From contig CAMDVY010000016.1 of NCBI GenBank assembly GCA_945878745.1, positions 1 to 16,522 of the forward strand: DNA of 16,522 nucleotides, given 5' to 3'. The stretch is from Klebsiella pneumoniae. Lineage in GTDB: Bacteria; Pseudomonadota; Gammaproteobacteria; Pseudomonadales; Azotimanducaceae. Positions 1 through 7,219 of the stretch are shown here, piece by piece (the stretch's first letter is position 1; every line of letters starts with the position of its first letter). The notes beneath the pieces are model-generated. The model had not been told where the DNA came from, ran no database searches, and saw only the letters and a program-made list of their open reading frames with translations. The position numbers and the translations under genes are program-made.

Positions 1-81
1 CACGAGGCCGTTGATCGACTTGCGAAAGTCGACCGGCGCTTTGTGCAGGTACACTTCGGGCACATCGTGAAAGAGCCTCAT
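1..81 (-). CDS. tnpB: IS66 family TnpB (Orf2), N-terminal 27 codons, runs off the window
   Basis: The minus-strand reading from 81 to 1 gives 27 uninterrupted codons: a start, then RLFHDVPEVYLHKAPVDFRK followed by SINGLV. The pattern of an early valine-tyrosine-leucine, then PVDFRKSINGL, is the hallmark N-terminus of IS66 TnpB proteins. TnpB is an accessory protein that IS66 elements need for efficient transposition; its biochemical activity is poorly known. The ATG at 81-79 overlaps the tnpA stop at 80-78 as ATGA, as is usual in this family, which implies translational coupling. The rest of the gene is outside the window, so whether it is intact is unknown. Confidence 0.85.
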   Translation of the reverse strand, partial: MRLFHDVPEVYLHKAPVDFRKSINGLV

Positions 82-377
82 GCACGCAGTGCTCCCGCTA
101 CGGCCGCAATCCAGGCCGGGGAAACCGACTCGGTGCAGTGGATGCGCACCTCGGCGATCTGGATCACCACCGGCGTCGAGACTGCTGGTGCTTCAACCCG
201 GATGAACGCTGATCGTCCCGACGGACTGGATCTGTGTGACAGCCGCTGCAACTTGCGCCCGAAGTAGCGCACATCCAACCCTTCCGCCGCGGCAAAGTCA
301 GCCATCGACTGGTCGCTCTCTGGATACTGCTGCAATAATGCTTCCCACTCGGCAGCATTGCGTCGACGCATCCTCAT
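78..377 (-). CDS. tnpA: IS66 family TnpA-like accessory protein (Orf1)
   Basis: This 99-residue protein has the layout of IS66 Orf1. A short basic start leads into RNAAEWEALLQQYPESDQS and AEGLDVRYFGRKLQRL, which form a helix-turn-helix-like N-terminal part matching the family's usual 'W..L......S...FC...GL....F..R...L' pattern. A C-terminal strand-rich part ends in VSPAWIAAVAGALRA, resembling the common 'P.WLA.LL.AL' ending. A Shine-Dalgarno-like AAGGGG lies about 7 bases before the ATG at 377; a second ATG two codons on is also possible. The length is typical for the family and no frameshift is visible. The protein probably binds the element's ends or assists TnpC, but this role is inferred from the family. 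Confidence 0.8.
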   Translation of the reverse strand: MRMRRRNAAEWEALLQQYPESDQSMADFAAAEGLDVRYFGRKLQRLSHRSSPSGRSAFIRVEAPAVSTPVVIQIAEVRIHCTESVSPAWIAAVAGALRA

Positions 378-437
378 CCCGATCCCCTTCTTTCAACACG
401 ATCGGATAACGCTATGCCAATAAACCCCTCGCAGGAA

Positions 438-461
438 GGACGGAGATCGTGCGGCGCTTAC
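438..461 (-). repeat. Putative IS66 terminal inverted repeat
   Basis: On the minus strand the sequence starting at 461 is GTAAGCGCCGCACGATCTCC, followed by GTCC. The GTAAGCG opening is typical of IS66-family ends, and it lies 84 bases upstream of the tnpA start, a normal distance for these elements. The partner repeat is outside the window, so the exact repeat length is not known. Confidence 0.55.
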
Positions 462-481
462 CGTCTACCAACCGCCTCGCA

Positions 482-706
482 CAAAAAAGTTCAGATTACT
501 CCAGAGGATCTATCCAACCCTATTCGCCGGATCTCAATCCGGTCGAATACTTGTTGGTGTGGGTGAAACGCCATGCGATAGCGAACTAATGTTCTTACTC
601 ATTTGATGAACTCAAGAACATCGATCGCAGCAAACTGCGTGGCTATCCGGAAGGAGGCAGACCAGTCCTGATGTCTCGTGGATACGTAAACTTCGATAGT
701 ACGTAG
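482..706 (+). pseudogene. IS630-family transposase, C-terminal remnant with internal stop
   Basis: In the frame passing through base 521 the sequence reads QPYSPDLNPVEYL, then VWVKRHAIAN, a TAA stop at 587-589, and in the same frame CSYSFDELKNIDRSKLRGYP up to a TAG at 704-706. The PYSPDLNPVE motif with the downstream E is the C-terminal DDE/DDD catalytic signature of IS630/Tc1-like transposases. 'F.ELK..ARSKLR' is the usual tail of one IS630 group. The N-terminal catalytic residues are missing, and a nonsense codon splits what remains, so it is non-functional. The fragment starts close to the IS66 end at 461, which may have truncated it. It lies downstream of, and converges on, cysQ. Confidence 0.75.
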
Positions 707-711
707 CCTTA

Positions 712-1530
712 TTAGATTGGAACCGAAGGTAGTTTATCCTTCCATCCAAAACCAGAGTCTCCGACCGCAATAAATTCAGGATTAAGAACAGATTCCTTGG
801 CATTGTAGAGTATCGGCGCTCCATCCAAAGCCCACAGGTCTCCACCTGCTGCCGCGAGCACCGCATGAGCAGCTGCGATGTCCCACTCTGAAGTCAAACC
901 AAGCCTAGGATAAAAATCCGCCTTCCCTTCTGCAAGAAGGCACAACTTTAGCGAGCTCCCCACTGGAGTGCGATTAACCGGACCAAAACGTCCCGCTACA
1001 GCATCCAGATACTGCTCGAGGCGCTCTCCTCCATGACTCCGACTGGCGACGACTACCAGTGGTTCCCGGGGCTGATAACTTCGTGTGTGGATTGCTGTGG
1101 TCGTGCCTCCTTGGCGGCGCCAGGCCTGCCCGAGTGCAACGTCGCCCCAGAACAACACGTTCTGCGCCGGAACCCCGACAATCCCAAGCACAGCACTATG
1201 CCTATCGATCAGGGCAACATTGACCGTGAATTCGCCGTTGCGGTTGATAAATTCCTTGGTACCGTCCAACGGATCGATCAACCAGTAACGCGCCCACTCA
1301 CGCCGTTTCGCAAAGTCCGGTGCCACACCTTCTTCGCTAAACACCGGCAAGTCCGGAGTCAGCCTATGTAGGCCGCTCTCGAGTATCCGGTGCGCAGCAA
1401 GATCAGCCTGAGTTAAGGGCGAATTATCCCCTTTCGTCTGAACGTCAAAGTTCTGCGAGTAAACTTCCATGATTGCTTGGCCTGCCTGCTCAACCAGCGC
1501 CAGCAGACTCTCCATATCTATCGAACTCAT
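712..1530 (-). CDS. cysQ: 3'(2'),5'-bisphosphate nucleotidase CysQ
   Basis: CysQ removes the 3'-phosphate from 3'-phosphoadenosine 5'-phosphate (PAP), the by-product of sulfate activation and of phosphopantetheinyl transfer, giving AMP. The 272-residue protein has the inositol-monophosphatase fold signatures in order: SEEG at residues 65-68, the metal-binding DPLDGTKEF at 86-94, and GLTSEWDIAAAHAVL at about 211-225, with the WD pair at 216-217. These acidic residues bind the Mg2+ ions of the lithium-sensitive phosphatase family. The ATG at 1530 has GGAGA five bases upstream and overlaps the nudE stop as ATGA, so the two genes are very likely co-transcribed and coupled. The length is slightly above the E. 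coli protein. Its 3' end abuts IS debris, but the reading frame ends normally. Confidence 0.95.
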   Translation of the reverse strand: MSSIDMESLLALVEQAGQAIMEVYSQNFDVQTKGDNSPLTQADLAAHRILESGLHRLTPDLPVFSEEGVAPDFAKRREWARYWLIDPLDGTKEFINRNGEFTVNVALIDRHSAVLGIVGVPAQNVLFWGDVALGQAWRRQGGTTTAIHTRSYQPREPLVVVASRSHGGERLEQYLDAVAGRFGPVNRTPVGSSLKLCLLAEGKADFYPRLGLTSEWDIAAAHAVLAAAGGDLWALDGAPILYNAKESVLNPEFIAVGDSGFGWKDKLPSVPI

Positions 1531-2078
1531 GCTTTCTCCATTAAGGATCGTGTCAAGATCAACGCAGCTATGGCGCGCGCCTCATTGAATTCGCCACCGT
1601 GAATCAACTCGTCAAGTGCATCAATCGGCCAAGGTACCACCTCGATGGGCTCGGGCTCATCACCGGGTAGCCGTTCAGGATAAAGGCTCTTTGCAAACAT
1701 GACGTTGATAGTGAAACCCATATGTCCTGGAGCCAGTGATACTCTTTTCACAAATTCAACGTGACGGGCACCAAAACCGATCTCTTCTTTCAGCTCTCGG
1801 TCCGCCGCGTGCTCGAGGCTCTCACCGAATTCGGCTGCGCCCTTGGGCAGCGAAAGCTGGACCTCGTGAAAACCAGCCGCGTACTCGCGGATCAGCATCA
1901 CTTCCCGCCGTTCGTTGACGGCGACGATGATGACAGCCGGGTGACCACGCACGGGTAACCGTTCGTAGATGCGCTCAACGCCATTGCTGAAACGAAGCGA
2001 CAACTCTTCAATGGAAAACAAGCGGCTTCTGGCCAGCATACGACTGGCCAGTACCTCTGGCAGTGCTTTTTCGCTCAC
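1527..2078 (-). CDS. nudE: ADP compounds hydrolase NudE (Nudix family), GTG start
   Basis: NudE hydrolyses ADP-ribose, NADH and diadenosine polyphosphates to AMP plus a second product. The Nudix box spans residues 80-102 in the numbering used here, with the core RELKEEIG and the preceding glycine and glutamate in the expected spacing. ARSRLF near the N-terminus, followed by FSNGVERIYERL, matches NudE rather than other Nudix proteins. The frame is open to an ATG at 2147. I chose GTG at 2078 because it follows AGGGAG at proper spacing, gives 183 residues (E. coli NudE is about 186), aligns VSEKALPEVL with the known N-terminus, and leaves room for a divergent promoter. Its stop overlaps the cysQ start. 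Pairing with cysQ recalls Pseudomonas gene order. Confidence 0.93.
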   Translation of the reverse strand: MSEKALPEVLASRMLARSRLFSIEELSLRFSNGVERIYERLPVRGHPAVIIVAVNERREVMLIREYAAGFHEVQLSLPKGAAEFGESLEHAADRELKEEIGFGARHVEFVKRVSLAPGHMGFTINVMFAKSLYPERLPGDEPEPIEVVPWPIDALDELIHGGEFNEARAIAALILTRSLMEKA

Positions 2079-2210
2079 ACTTGCTCCCTGCTGAAGCCTG
2101 TCATCCAACACCCGCACTGCTTGCAACCGGTCTCCTGCATTCGTCACCCCGTCGAAACGATCAAACCCGTATCATATCGACCCGAAGCCCCAGCCGCCGC
2201 CAGGATCAAC
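2079..2210. promoter_or_regulatory. Divergent promoter region between nudE and yrfG
   Basis: With the short, family-consistent starts on both sides, 132 bases separate the two head-to-head genes, and both operons should be transcribed from here. AGGGAG precedes the nudE GTG and CAGGA precedes the yrfG ATG. A TATCAT/CATATC-like AT step lies around 2170-2177 but has no good -35 partner that I can see, so individual promoters are not assigned. Confidence 0.45.
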
Positions 2211-2876
2211 ATGATCAACTGGAACCAAATCGATACTGTGCTGTTCGACATGGACGGCACTTTGCTCGACTTGCACTACGATAACCAAGTCTGGAGCCAC
2301 CTGCTTCCCCTTCACTTCGCCTCCGCCCACGGGCTCACGCTCGAAGATGCAAACTTCCAGCTCACAACCCACATGCGCGAAGTGTTTGGTCGGATCGAAT
2401 TCTATTGTCTGAACTACTGGGCGAAACACACCGGCCTGGACGTGATGGCGCCACATCGAGAGGCCGTTCACTTGATTCGCTGGCGCCCCAACGCACTGGC
2501 CTTGGTGCGCGCGCTGCGCAATAGCAGGAAGCGGATCATTCTGGTGACCAACGCTCATCGGGACAGCCTCGGGATCAAGCAGGCACACTGCGGAATCACC
2601 GACGAAATGGACGCTGTCGTGTCCGCTCACGACTATGACGTGCCGAAAGAGTCCCTCGAATTCTGGCAACGACTGAATCAACAACACCCTTTCGATCCCG
2701 CGTGCACGCTATTCATCGATGACAACGCGCACGTCCTGAAGTCGGCGCGAGGTTATGGAATCGCTCACTTGCTCACCATAGCGCAGCCTGATTCGTCGAG
2801 GCCCGCCCGGCTCGGACTTGAACATCCTGCAATCGACGATTTCCTGCCGCATTTTCCGGTCGCACAGCTCGCATGA
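2211..2876 (+). CDS. yrfG: HAD-superfamily phosphatase, YrfG type (GMP/IMP nucleotidase family)
   Basis: This 221-residue haloacid-dehalogenase hydrolase has motif I as LFDMDGTLLDL near the N-terminus, with nucleophile and acid aspartates two residues apart. A motif II-like LVTNAHR follows near residue 113, and motif III/IV appears as LFIDDN near residue 168 after a lysine-containing YDVPKESLEFW. E. coli YrfG is 222 residues and has been characterised as a purine nucleotide 5'-phosphatase; this function is transferred by family. The ATG at 2211 follows AGGA and gives MINWNQIDTVLFDMDGT, which matches the known N-terminus. The longer open frame from 2121 adds 30 residues without family support and would invade the divergent promoter. 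The stop overlaps the hslR start (ATGA). Confidence 0.9.
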   Translation: MINWNQIDTVLFDMDGTLLDLHYDNQVWSHLLPLHFASAHGLTLEDANFQLTTHMREVFGRIEFYCLNYWAKHTGLDVMAPHREAVHLIRWRPNALALVRALRNSRKRIILVTNAHRDSLGIKQAHCGITDEMDAVVSAHDYDVPKESLEFWQRLNQQHPFDPACTLFIDDNAHVLKSARGYGIAHLLTIAQPDSSRPARLGLEHPAIDDFLPHFPVAQLA

Positions 2877-3265
2877 CCGATCGAGTCCGACTCGACCAGT
2901 GGTTATGGGCGGCGCGTTTCTACCGGACACGGGCGATGGCAAAAACCGCCATTGACGCCGGTCAGATCGAGGTCGGAGGACAGCGCAGCAAGCCTTCGCG
3001 TCCGGTACGGCTTGGGGACCGAATTCAGTTATCCCGCCCGCTATTCGAGATCGAGGTCGACGTCATCGGACTGAGCGACATACGAAAAGACGCAACCGCC
3101 GCAGCGCTGCTCTATACCGAAACGCCCGAAAGTGTCGAGCAACGCACCCGACTGGTTGCTGCACAGAAGCTGGCGCGCGCCGGTTTGGTCCCTCCCTCGA
3201 CCAAGCCTGAGAAACACGAACGCCGCGAAATTCGCAAGCTGAAGGCGATGGATGGCGAGGACTAA
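2873..3265 (+). CDS. hslR: Ribosome-associated heat shock protein Hsp15 (S4 domain)
   Basis: Hsp15 binds stalled 50S subunits that carry peptidyl-tRNA after premature release and moves the tRNA so the subunit can be recycled. The 130-residue protein opens with RVRLDQWLWAARFYRTR, the S4 RNA-binding domain signature that occupies about residues 4-62 and includes GGQRSKPSRPV. It continues with the Hsp15-specific AALLYTETPESVEQR and a basic tail rich in lysine and arginine, matching the E. coli protein (133 residues) along its length. It overlaps yrfG by ATGA, so expression is probably coupled. In E. coli hslO (Hsp33) follows directly; here it is absent and pckA comes next. Confidence 0.95.
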   Translation: MTDRVRLDQWLWAARFYRTRAMAKTAIDAGQIEVGGQRSKPSRPVRLGDRIQLSRPLFEIEVDVIGLSDIRKDATAAALLYTETPESVEQRTRLVAAQKLARAGLVPPSTKPEKHERREIRKLKAMDGED

Positions 3266-3353
3266 AATGCCCTCAATCTTACAAAAGTCTCACATGCGAG
3301 CCTGAACGGTTTGCAAGTTGCTGCCTGCGGCAGGTGGCCGACCGGCGACCCTC

Positions 3354-3362
3354 TGGCATAAT
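3354..3362 (+). promoter_or_regulatory. Candidate extended -10 promoter for pckA
   Basis: The sequence TGGCATAAT has the TGn extension followed by a -10 hexamer one base off TATAAT. It lies about 35 bases before the pckA ATG in a 131-base gap. No strong -35 hexamer is seen 17 bases upstream, which is tolerable for an extended -10 promoter. A short hairpin-capable CTGCCTGCGGCAG lies just upstream at 3321-3333. Confidence 0.35.
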
Positions 3363-3396
3363 GCGATGACACCAGATCCCGGGAAGACACTAGAAG

Positions 3397-4968
3397 ATGG
3401 CCGCTTATCAAGAGCCCAAGGTTTCAAACACACACTCCAAGAACGCTGAATACGTCGATTTGTCGACCGCCGCGCTAGCCGAGCATGCAGTACGTCGTGG
3501 AGAAGGTGAGTTTGCCAGCAACGGGGCAATCGTTGTCAGAACCGGCAAGCGAACCGGTCGCTCACCCAAGGACCGATTCATCGTTGAAGAACCCTCGACC
3601 TCCGATTCCATCGACTGGGGCGCCGTCAACCTACCTATCGCACCAGAAATCTTCGATGCCCTCTGGGATCGGGTTCAGCTCCATCTGGCCGACCGACCAA
3701 AGTTCGTCTCACACCTCCACGTCGGTGCAGATCCGGAGCACTACCTGCCCATCGAAGTTACCACTGAGTATGCGTGGCACGCCTTGTTCGGCCGCTCGCT
3801 GTTCATCGTTCCAGCCCACTTCAATGCGCACAACAAACAGGTGTGGCAGATCGCCAACGCTCCAGAATTTGTCTGCGATCCGGCACGAGATGGCACCAAC
3901 AGCGAAGGCGCGGTCATCATCAACTTTGCGCAACGGAAAGTTCTGCTCGCCGGTATGCGCTACGCCGGTGAAATGAAGAAATCCATGTTCTCCGTGCTGA
4001 ATTTTCTGTTGCCGGAAAAAGATGTTCTTCCCATGCACTGTTCCGCCAACGTCGGCGAGAAGAAGGACGTGACACTGTTCTTCGGACTCTCAGGCACAGG
4101 TAAGACCACGCTCTCTGCAGATCCTGGCCGTTATCTGATCGGTGATGACGAGCATGGCTGGGGTCGAGGCACAGTTTTCAACTTCGAAGGCGGCTGTTAC
4201 GCCAAGTGCATCAACCTGACGCGCAAGAACGAACCGGTGATCTTTGACGCTATCGCCTTTGGCGCAATCGTTGAAAACGTCATCATGAATCCTGAGACTC
4301 GTGAGCCGGATTACACAGACAGCTCGCTGACGGAAAACACCAGAGCCTGCTATCCGCTTAGCAACATCGAACTGAAAGTTGAGGATAATCGCGCCGGTGA
4401 ACCAAACAACATCGTATTCCTGACCTGCGACGTCAGTGGTGTGCTGCCGCCCGTGTCCATCCTGTCCAAGGAAGCGGCCGCGTACCACTTCCTGTCCGGT
4501 TACACCGCGCAGGTTGGTTCCACTGAAGTCGGGTCAACAGAGGCCTACAAGGCAACCTTCTCGACTTGTTATGGCGCCGCGTTTTTCCCGCGTCCTGCAG
4601 GGGTTTACGCTGATCTTCTGATCAAGCGAATCGATGAGTTCGGCTCCCGCGTCTACCTGGTCAACACCGGCTGGACGGGTGGTGGCTACGGCGTCGGTAA
4701 ACGGTTCGACATTCCGGTCACCAGATCCATCATCGAAGCCATTCAGTCAGGCGCGCTCGACGCCGTTGCGACTCAACCGCTGGAAGGTCTGAATATCGAC
4801 ATCCCGGTGGCCGTGCCAGGCGTTGACAGCAAACTGCTGAATCCTCGTGCAGCATGGCCTGACAGCGCCGCCTATGACGCCGCTGCAACCAGCTTAAGCA
4901 ACAAATTCAAAGAGAACTTCAAGAAGTTCAAAGTACCAGCGGCCATCGTTGCTGCCGGCCCACGGTAG
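3397..4968 (+). CDS. pckA: Phosphoenolpyruvate carboxykinase (ATP)
   Basis: PckA converts oxaloacetate and ATP to phosphoenolpyruvate, CO2 and ADP, the committing step of gluconeogenesis from TCA intermediates. The 523-residue protein has the substrate-binding TGKRTGRSPKDRF at about residues 49-61, the kinase-1a P-loop GLSGTGKTT at 230-238, the kinase-2 metal site GDDEHGW at 249-255, and the nucleotide-binding NTRACYP with its arginine at 316. The C-terminal GSTEVGSTEAYKATFSTCYG, followed by a PRPAGVYADLL block, is closer to what I recall of pseudomonad enzymes than to the E. coli GTERG form. All catalytic residues that I can place are present. A GGGAAG element lies upstream of the ATG at slightly long spacing. 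The gene is probably transcribed from its own promoter rather than from yrfG-hslR. Confidence 0.96.
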   Translation: MAAYQEPKVSNTHSKNAEYVDLSTAALAEHAVRRGEGEFASNGAIVVRTGKRTGRSPKDRFIVEEPSTSDSIDWGAVNLPIAPEIFDALWDRVQLHLADRPKFVSHLHVGADPEHYLPIEVTTEYAWHALFGRSLFIVPAHFNAHNKQVWQIANAPEFVCDPARDGTNSEGAVIINFAQRKVLLAGMRYAGEMKKSMFSVLNFLLPEKDVLPMHCSANVGEKKDVTLFFGLSGTGKTTLSADPGRYLIGDDEHGWGRGTVFNFEGGCYAKCINLTRKNEPVIFDAIAFGAIVENVIMNPETREPDYTDSSLTENTRACYPLSNIELKVEDNRAGEPNNIVFLTCDVSGVLPPVSILSKEAAAYHFLSGYTAQVGSTEVGSTEAYKATFSTCYGAAFFPRPAGVYADLLIKRIDEFGSRVYLVNTGWTGGGYGVGKRFDIPVTRSIIEAIQSGALDAVATQPLEGLNIDIPVAVPGVDSKLLNPRAAWPDSAAYDAAATSLSNKFKENFKKFKVPAAIVAAGPR

Positions 4969-5036
4969 TTCTAGAGAACACGGAGCCCCAGTCGTCAACT
5001 CTAGGAGCTGTCACGCAAACCAGTTAACCTCATCCA

Positions 5037-6599
5037 ATGAGTGAAAAACTGGTCCCTGGGGTCGAGCCTTCGCGGCTCGCGGCATTGTCGCGGTCTCGTT
5101 TCGACAAGAACAATCTGATTTTTCGCGGGGTCGAGAAAGAGAGCCTGCGCATCAGCGCTGATGGACAGCTCGCGACCACGCCGCACCCGCGGACACTGGG
5201 CTCGGCGCTGACCCACCCACAGATCACCACCGATTTCAGTGAAGCCCAGCTTGAACTGATTACAGGAGTGCATCCGAGCCCGGAGTCATGTCTGGCAGAA
5301 CTGATGGACATCCATCGGTTCGTGCACTCGAATCTCGGCTCCGAACTGATCTGGCCCGCGAGCATGCCTTGCCTGCTTCCGCCAGCCTCCAAGATCCCTA
5401 TCGGTCAATACGGTACTTCGAACAAAGGGTTGACGAAGACGGTCTACCGGCGAGGTCTCGCCAATCGCTACGGCGCGACCATGCAAACGATTTCCGGTAT
5501 CCACTACAACTTTTCGGTGTCCGACGCCGTATTTGAAAGTCTCGGCGTCCGCGATCAAGAAGCAAGAACTGCGGCGTATTTCGGACTCATCAGAAATTTC
5601 CGCAGATATTCCTGGTTGTTGATTTATCTGTTCGGTGCTTCACCTGCGATCTGCAAGAGCTTCGGCACAGCTGAAGCCACCGGTCTGCAGTCACTTGATG
5701 ACGGGTCGCTGCACCTTCCTCACGCGACGTCACTGAGAATGGGGCCTCTTGGCTACCAGAGCGACGCCCAACGCCAACTGCACGTCAGCTACAACAGTCT
5801 CCCTGACTACGCCACATCAATACGGCAGGCGCTATCGATCCATCATCCCCCGTACACAAATATCGGGATCGAAAAAAATGGCAGCTATCAGCAGCTGACC
5901 GATACCCTGATCCAGATCGAAAACGAGTTCTACGGAACCATCCGTCCCAAGCAACCTCTCCAGGCTGGCGAACGACCGCTAACGGCCCTGTTCAGTCGCG
6001 GAGTGGGGTACATCGAAGTGCGCTGCCTCGATCTCAATCCTTTCATGCCTGCCGGATTGGATGTCTCGCAGATGCGTCTCATCGACACCTTTCTGATGTA
6101 TTGCCTGCTCGCCGACAGCCCGGACGACAGTCCAGCCGAGTCCGTCAGGATGCACGCCAATCAAGTCACCGTCGTGCAGCGTGGACGAGAACCTTCACTC
6201 AAGCTGGCGAGCGCCAACGGAGATGTCCTGTTTTCTGATTGGTCGTTGTCAATCCTCGATGCCTGTGAAGACGTGGCGCGATGGATGGATGCCGCCTTCG
6301 AGAGCCACGAGCATGTCGACGTAGTACATAAGCAGCGGGAGCTGATACTCGACCCAGACCGCACGCCATCAGCAAAATTGCTGTCCAACATGACGACCAA
6401 GGGAGAGACGTTTTTCCAGTCGATGATGGAGCAGGCCGTATCTCAGCGTCAGCTGTTCGCCTCGATGCCTCTGGATCCATCGACCAGCACGGAATTTGTC
6501 AATCGCGCCTCCCGTTCTCTGAGCGATCAAGTGGCCATTGAAGCTGCGGATTCCGTTGATTTTCCCACCTACCTGCAGACCTATCTGCAACTGCCGTGA
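5037..6599 (+). CDS. gshA: Glutamate-cysteine ligase (proteobacterial GshA type)
   Basis: GshA ligates L-glutamate and L-cysteine with ATP to gamma-glutamylcysteine, the rate-limiting step of glutathione synthesis in the cytoplasm. The 520-residue protein (E. coli 518) starts with an N-terminal FRGVEKESLRI block, in which the glutamates form the metal and glutamate site. TDFSEAQLELIT, the SGIHYNFSVSD segment and a C-terminal YIEVRCLDLNPF block follow, all diagnostic of this ligase family. The start ATG is not preceded by a Shine-Dalgarno sequence; TAGGAG lies about 30 bases upstream, and an in-frame TAA at 5025-5027 rules out an earlier start. This suggests weak or controlled initiation. E. 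coli gshA also initiates poorly, from UUG. The stop overlaps the GTG of the next gene. Confidence 0.95.
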   Translation: MSEKLVPGVEPSRLAALSRSRFDKNNLIFRGVEKESLRISADGQLATTPHPRTLGSALTHPQITTDFSEAQLELITGVHPSPESCLAELMDIHRFVHSNLGSELIWPASMPCLLPPASKIPIGQYGTSNKGLTKTVYRRGLANRYGATMQTISGIHYNFSVSDAVFESLGVRDQEARTAAYFGLIRNFRRYSWLLIYLFGASPAICKSFGTAEATGLQSLDDGSLHLPHATSLRMGPLGYQSDAQRQLHVSYNSLPDYATSIRQALSIHHPPYTNIGIEKNGSYQQLTDTLIQIENEFYGTIRPKQPLQAGERPLTALFSRGVGYIEVRCLDLNPFMPAGLDVSQMRLIDTFLMYCLLADSPDDSPAESVRMHANQVTVVQRGREPSLKLASANGDVLFSDWSLSILDACEDVARWMDAAFESHEHVDVVHKQRELILDPDRTPSAKLLSNMTTKGETFFQSMMEQAVSQRQLFASMPLDPSTSTEFVNRASRSLSDQVAIEAADSVDFPTYLQTYLQLP

Positions 6600-7219
6600 A
6601 CTTTCTCGCCCACTGTGTACTGGGCGCACTTGCAAGCGAGTCTTCAAACGAGGGGTTGATCGCTGGTGGCATCCTGGGCGATCTGTGGAAAGGCGTGATA
6701 CCGGCACACTGGCCGCCCGAGATCAGGGCTGGTATTCGTTTGCATCGACGAGTCGACGCGGTCTCGAATCAACACCCGGGCATCCGGCGCAGCTGTGAAC
6801 GCTTTCCTGCTGGCCTGCGGCGTCTGGCGCCGGTTTTCGTCGATATCCACGCTGACCTGGCGTTGGCGGGATTCTGGAACGTCCACGTCACTGAGCCGCA
6901 GCGGGACTTCATTCAAAGGTGCAATGGTGTCATCGGCAACTGGCGCGAGTGGGATCTTGCACTCTCTCCAGACGCCGCGCGATTCCTGGACTTCATCATC
7001 GAACGAGATCTCTTGACCGCTTATGGCACCTGGGATGGTGTTGGCCTATGTATGGAAGGGGTGGCGCGGCGGTTGCGCAAGCCAGAATTGCCGGGGATGG
7101 CGCTCTCGACTTGTCAGGATCTTACCGAGGCTTTGTGCGCCGACTTCAACAGCTACTTCCCTGACTTGCAGACAGAGGCGCGACGGTTCATTGGTGCAGA
7201 ACTTACCGCTGGACGATGA
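6596..7219 (+). CDS. acpH: ACP phosphodiesterase-like protein (AcpH/YajB family), GTG start
   Basis: The 207-residue protein begins MNFLAHCVLGALA and continues with GGILGDLWKG, AGIRLHRRVDAVSN, and a stretch ending in RRLAPVFVDIHADLALAGFW. This pattern matches E. coli AcpH (MNFLAHLHLA, GNLLADFVRG, AGIHMHRRID, RRVAPITLDV). AcpH is a hydrolase that removes the 4'-phosphopantetheine arm from acyl carrier protein, giving apo-ACP. The conserved histidines and aspartates of these blocks presumably bind the catalytic metal. The GTG start overlaps the gshA stop (GTGA), with no separate ribosome-binding site, so translation is likely coupled. The last 17 bases overlap the convergent FliL-like gene. The family assignment is strong; activity on ACP is inferred. 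Confidence 0.85.
   Translation: MNFLAHCVLGALASESSNEGLIAGGILGDLWKGVIPAHWPPEIRAGIRLHRRVDAVSNQHPGIRRSCERFPAGLRRLAPVFVDIHADLALAGFWNVHVTEPQRDFIQRCNGVIGNWREWDLALSPDAARFLDFIIERDLLTAYGTWDGVGLCMEGVARRLRKPELPGMALSTCQDLTEALCADFNSYFPDLQTEARRFIGAELTAGR

Larger units (their letters stand above)
1..461 (-). mobile_element. IS66-family insertion sequence, tnpA-proximal end (partial)
   Basis: This stretch holds the start of an IS66-type element read on the minus strand: a complete tnpA-like ORF, then tnpB coupled by ATGA and cut off by the window edge. Read on the minus strand, the segment beginning at 461 opens with GTAAGCGCCGC. IS66-family termini characteristically begin with GTAA, so I place the outer end at 461. 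The matching terminal repeat, the tnpC transposase and any 8-bp target duplication would lie left of the window, so completeness and activity cannot be judged. The adjoining DNA is an IS630 remnant, which suggests nested insertion. Confidence 0.7.

Noticed and set aside
2079..2147. 23-residue N-terminal extension of NudE from an ATG at 2147
   Set aside because: The GTG at 2078 has a good Shine-Dalgarno sequence and gives the family length; the extension has no counterpart in known NudE proteins and overlaps the divergent promoter region.
2121..2210. 30-residue N-terminal extension of YrfG
   Set aside because: The ATG at 2211 follows AGGA and matches the known N-terminus; the extension would overlap the long form of nudE head to head.
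5008..5040. Ten-codon leader-peptide-like frame (CTG start after AGGAG, TGA overlapping the gshA ATG)
   Set aside because: CTG is a very rare start codon and no peptide logic such as cysteine codons is visible; kept only as a possible reason for the distant AGGAG.
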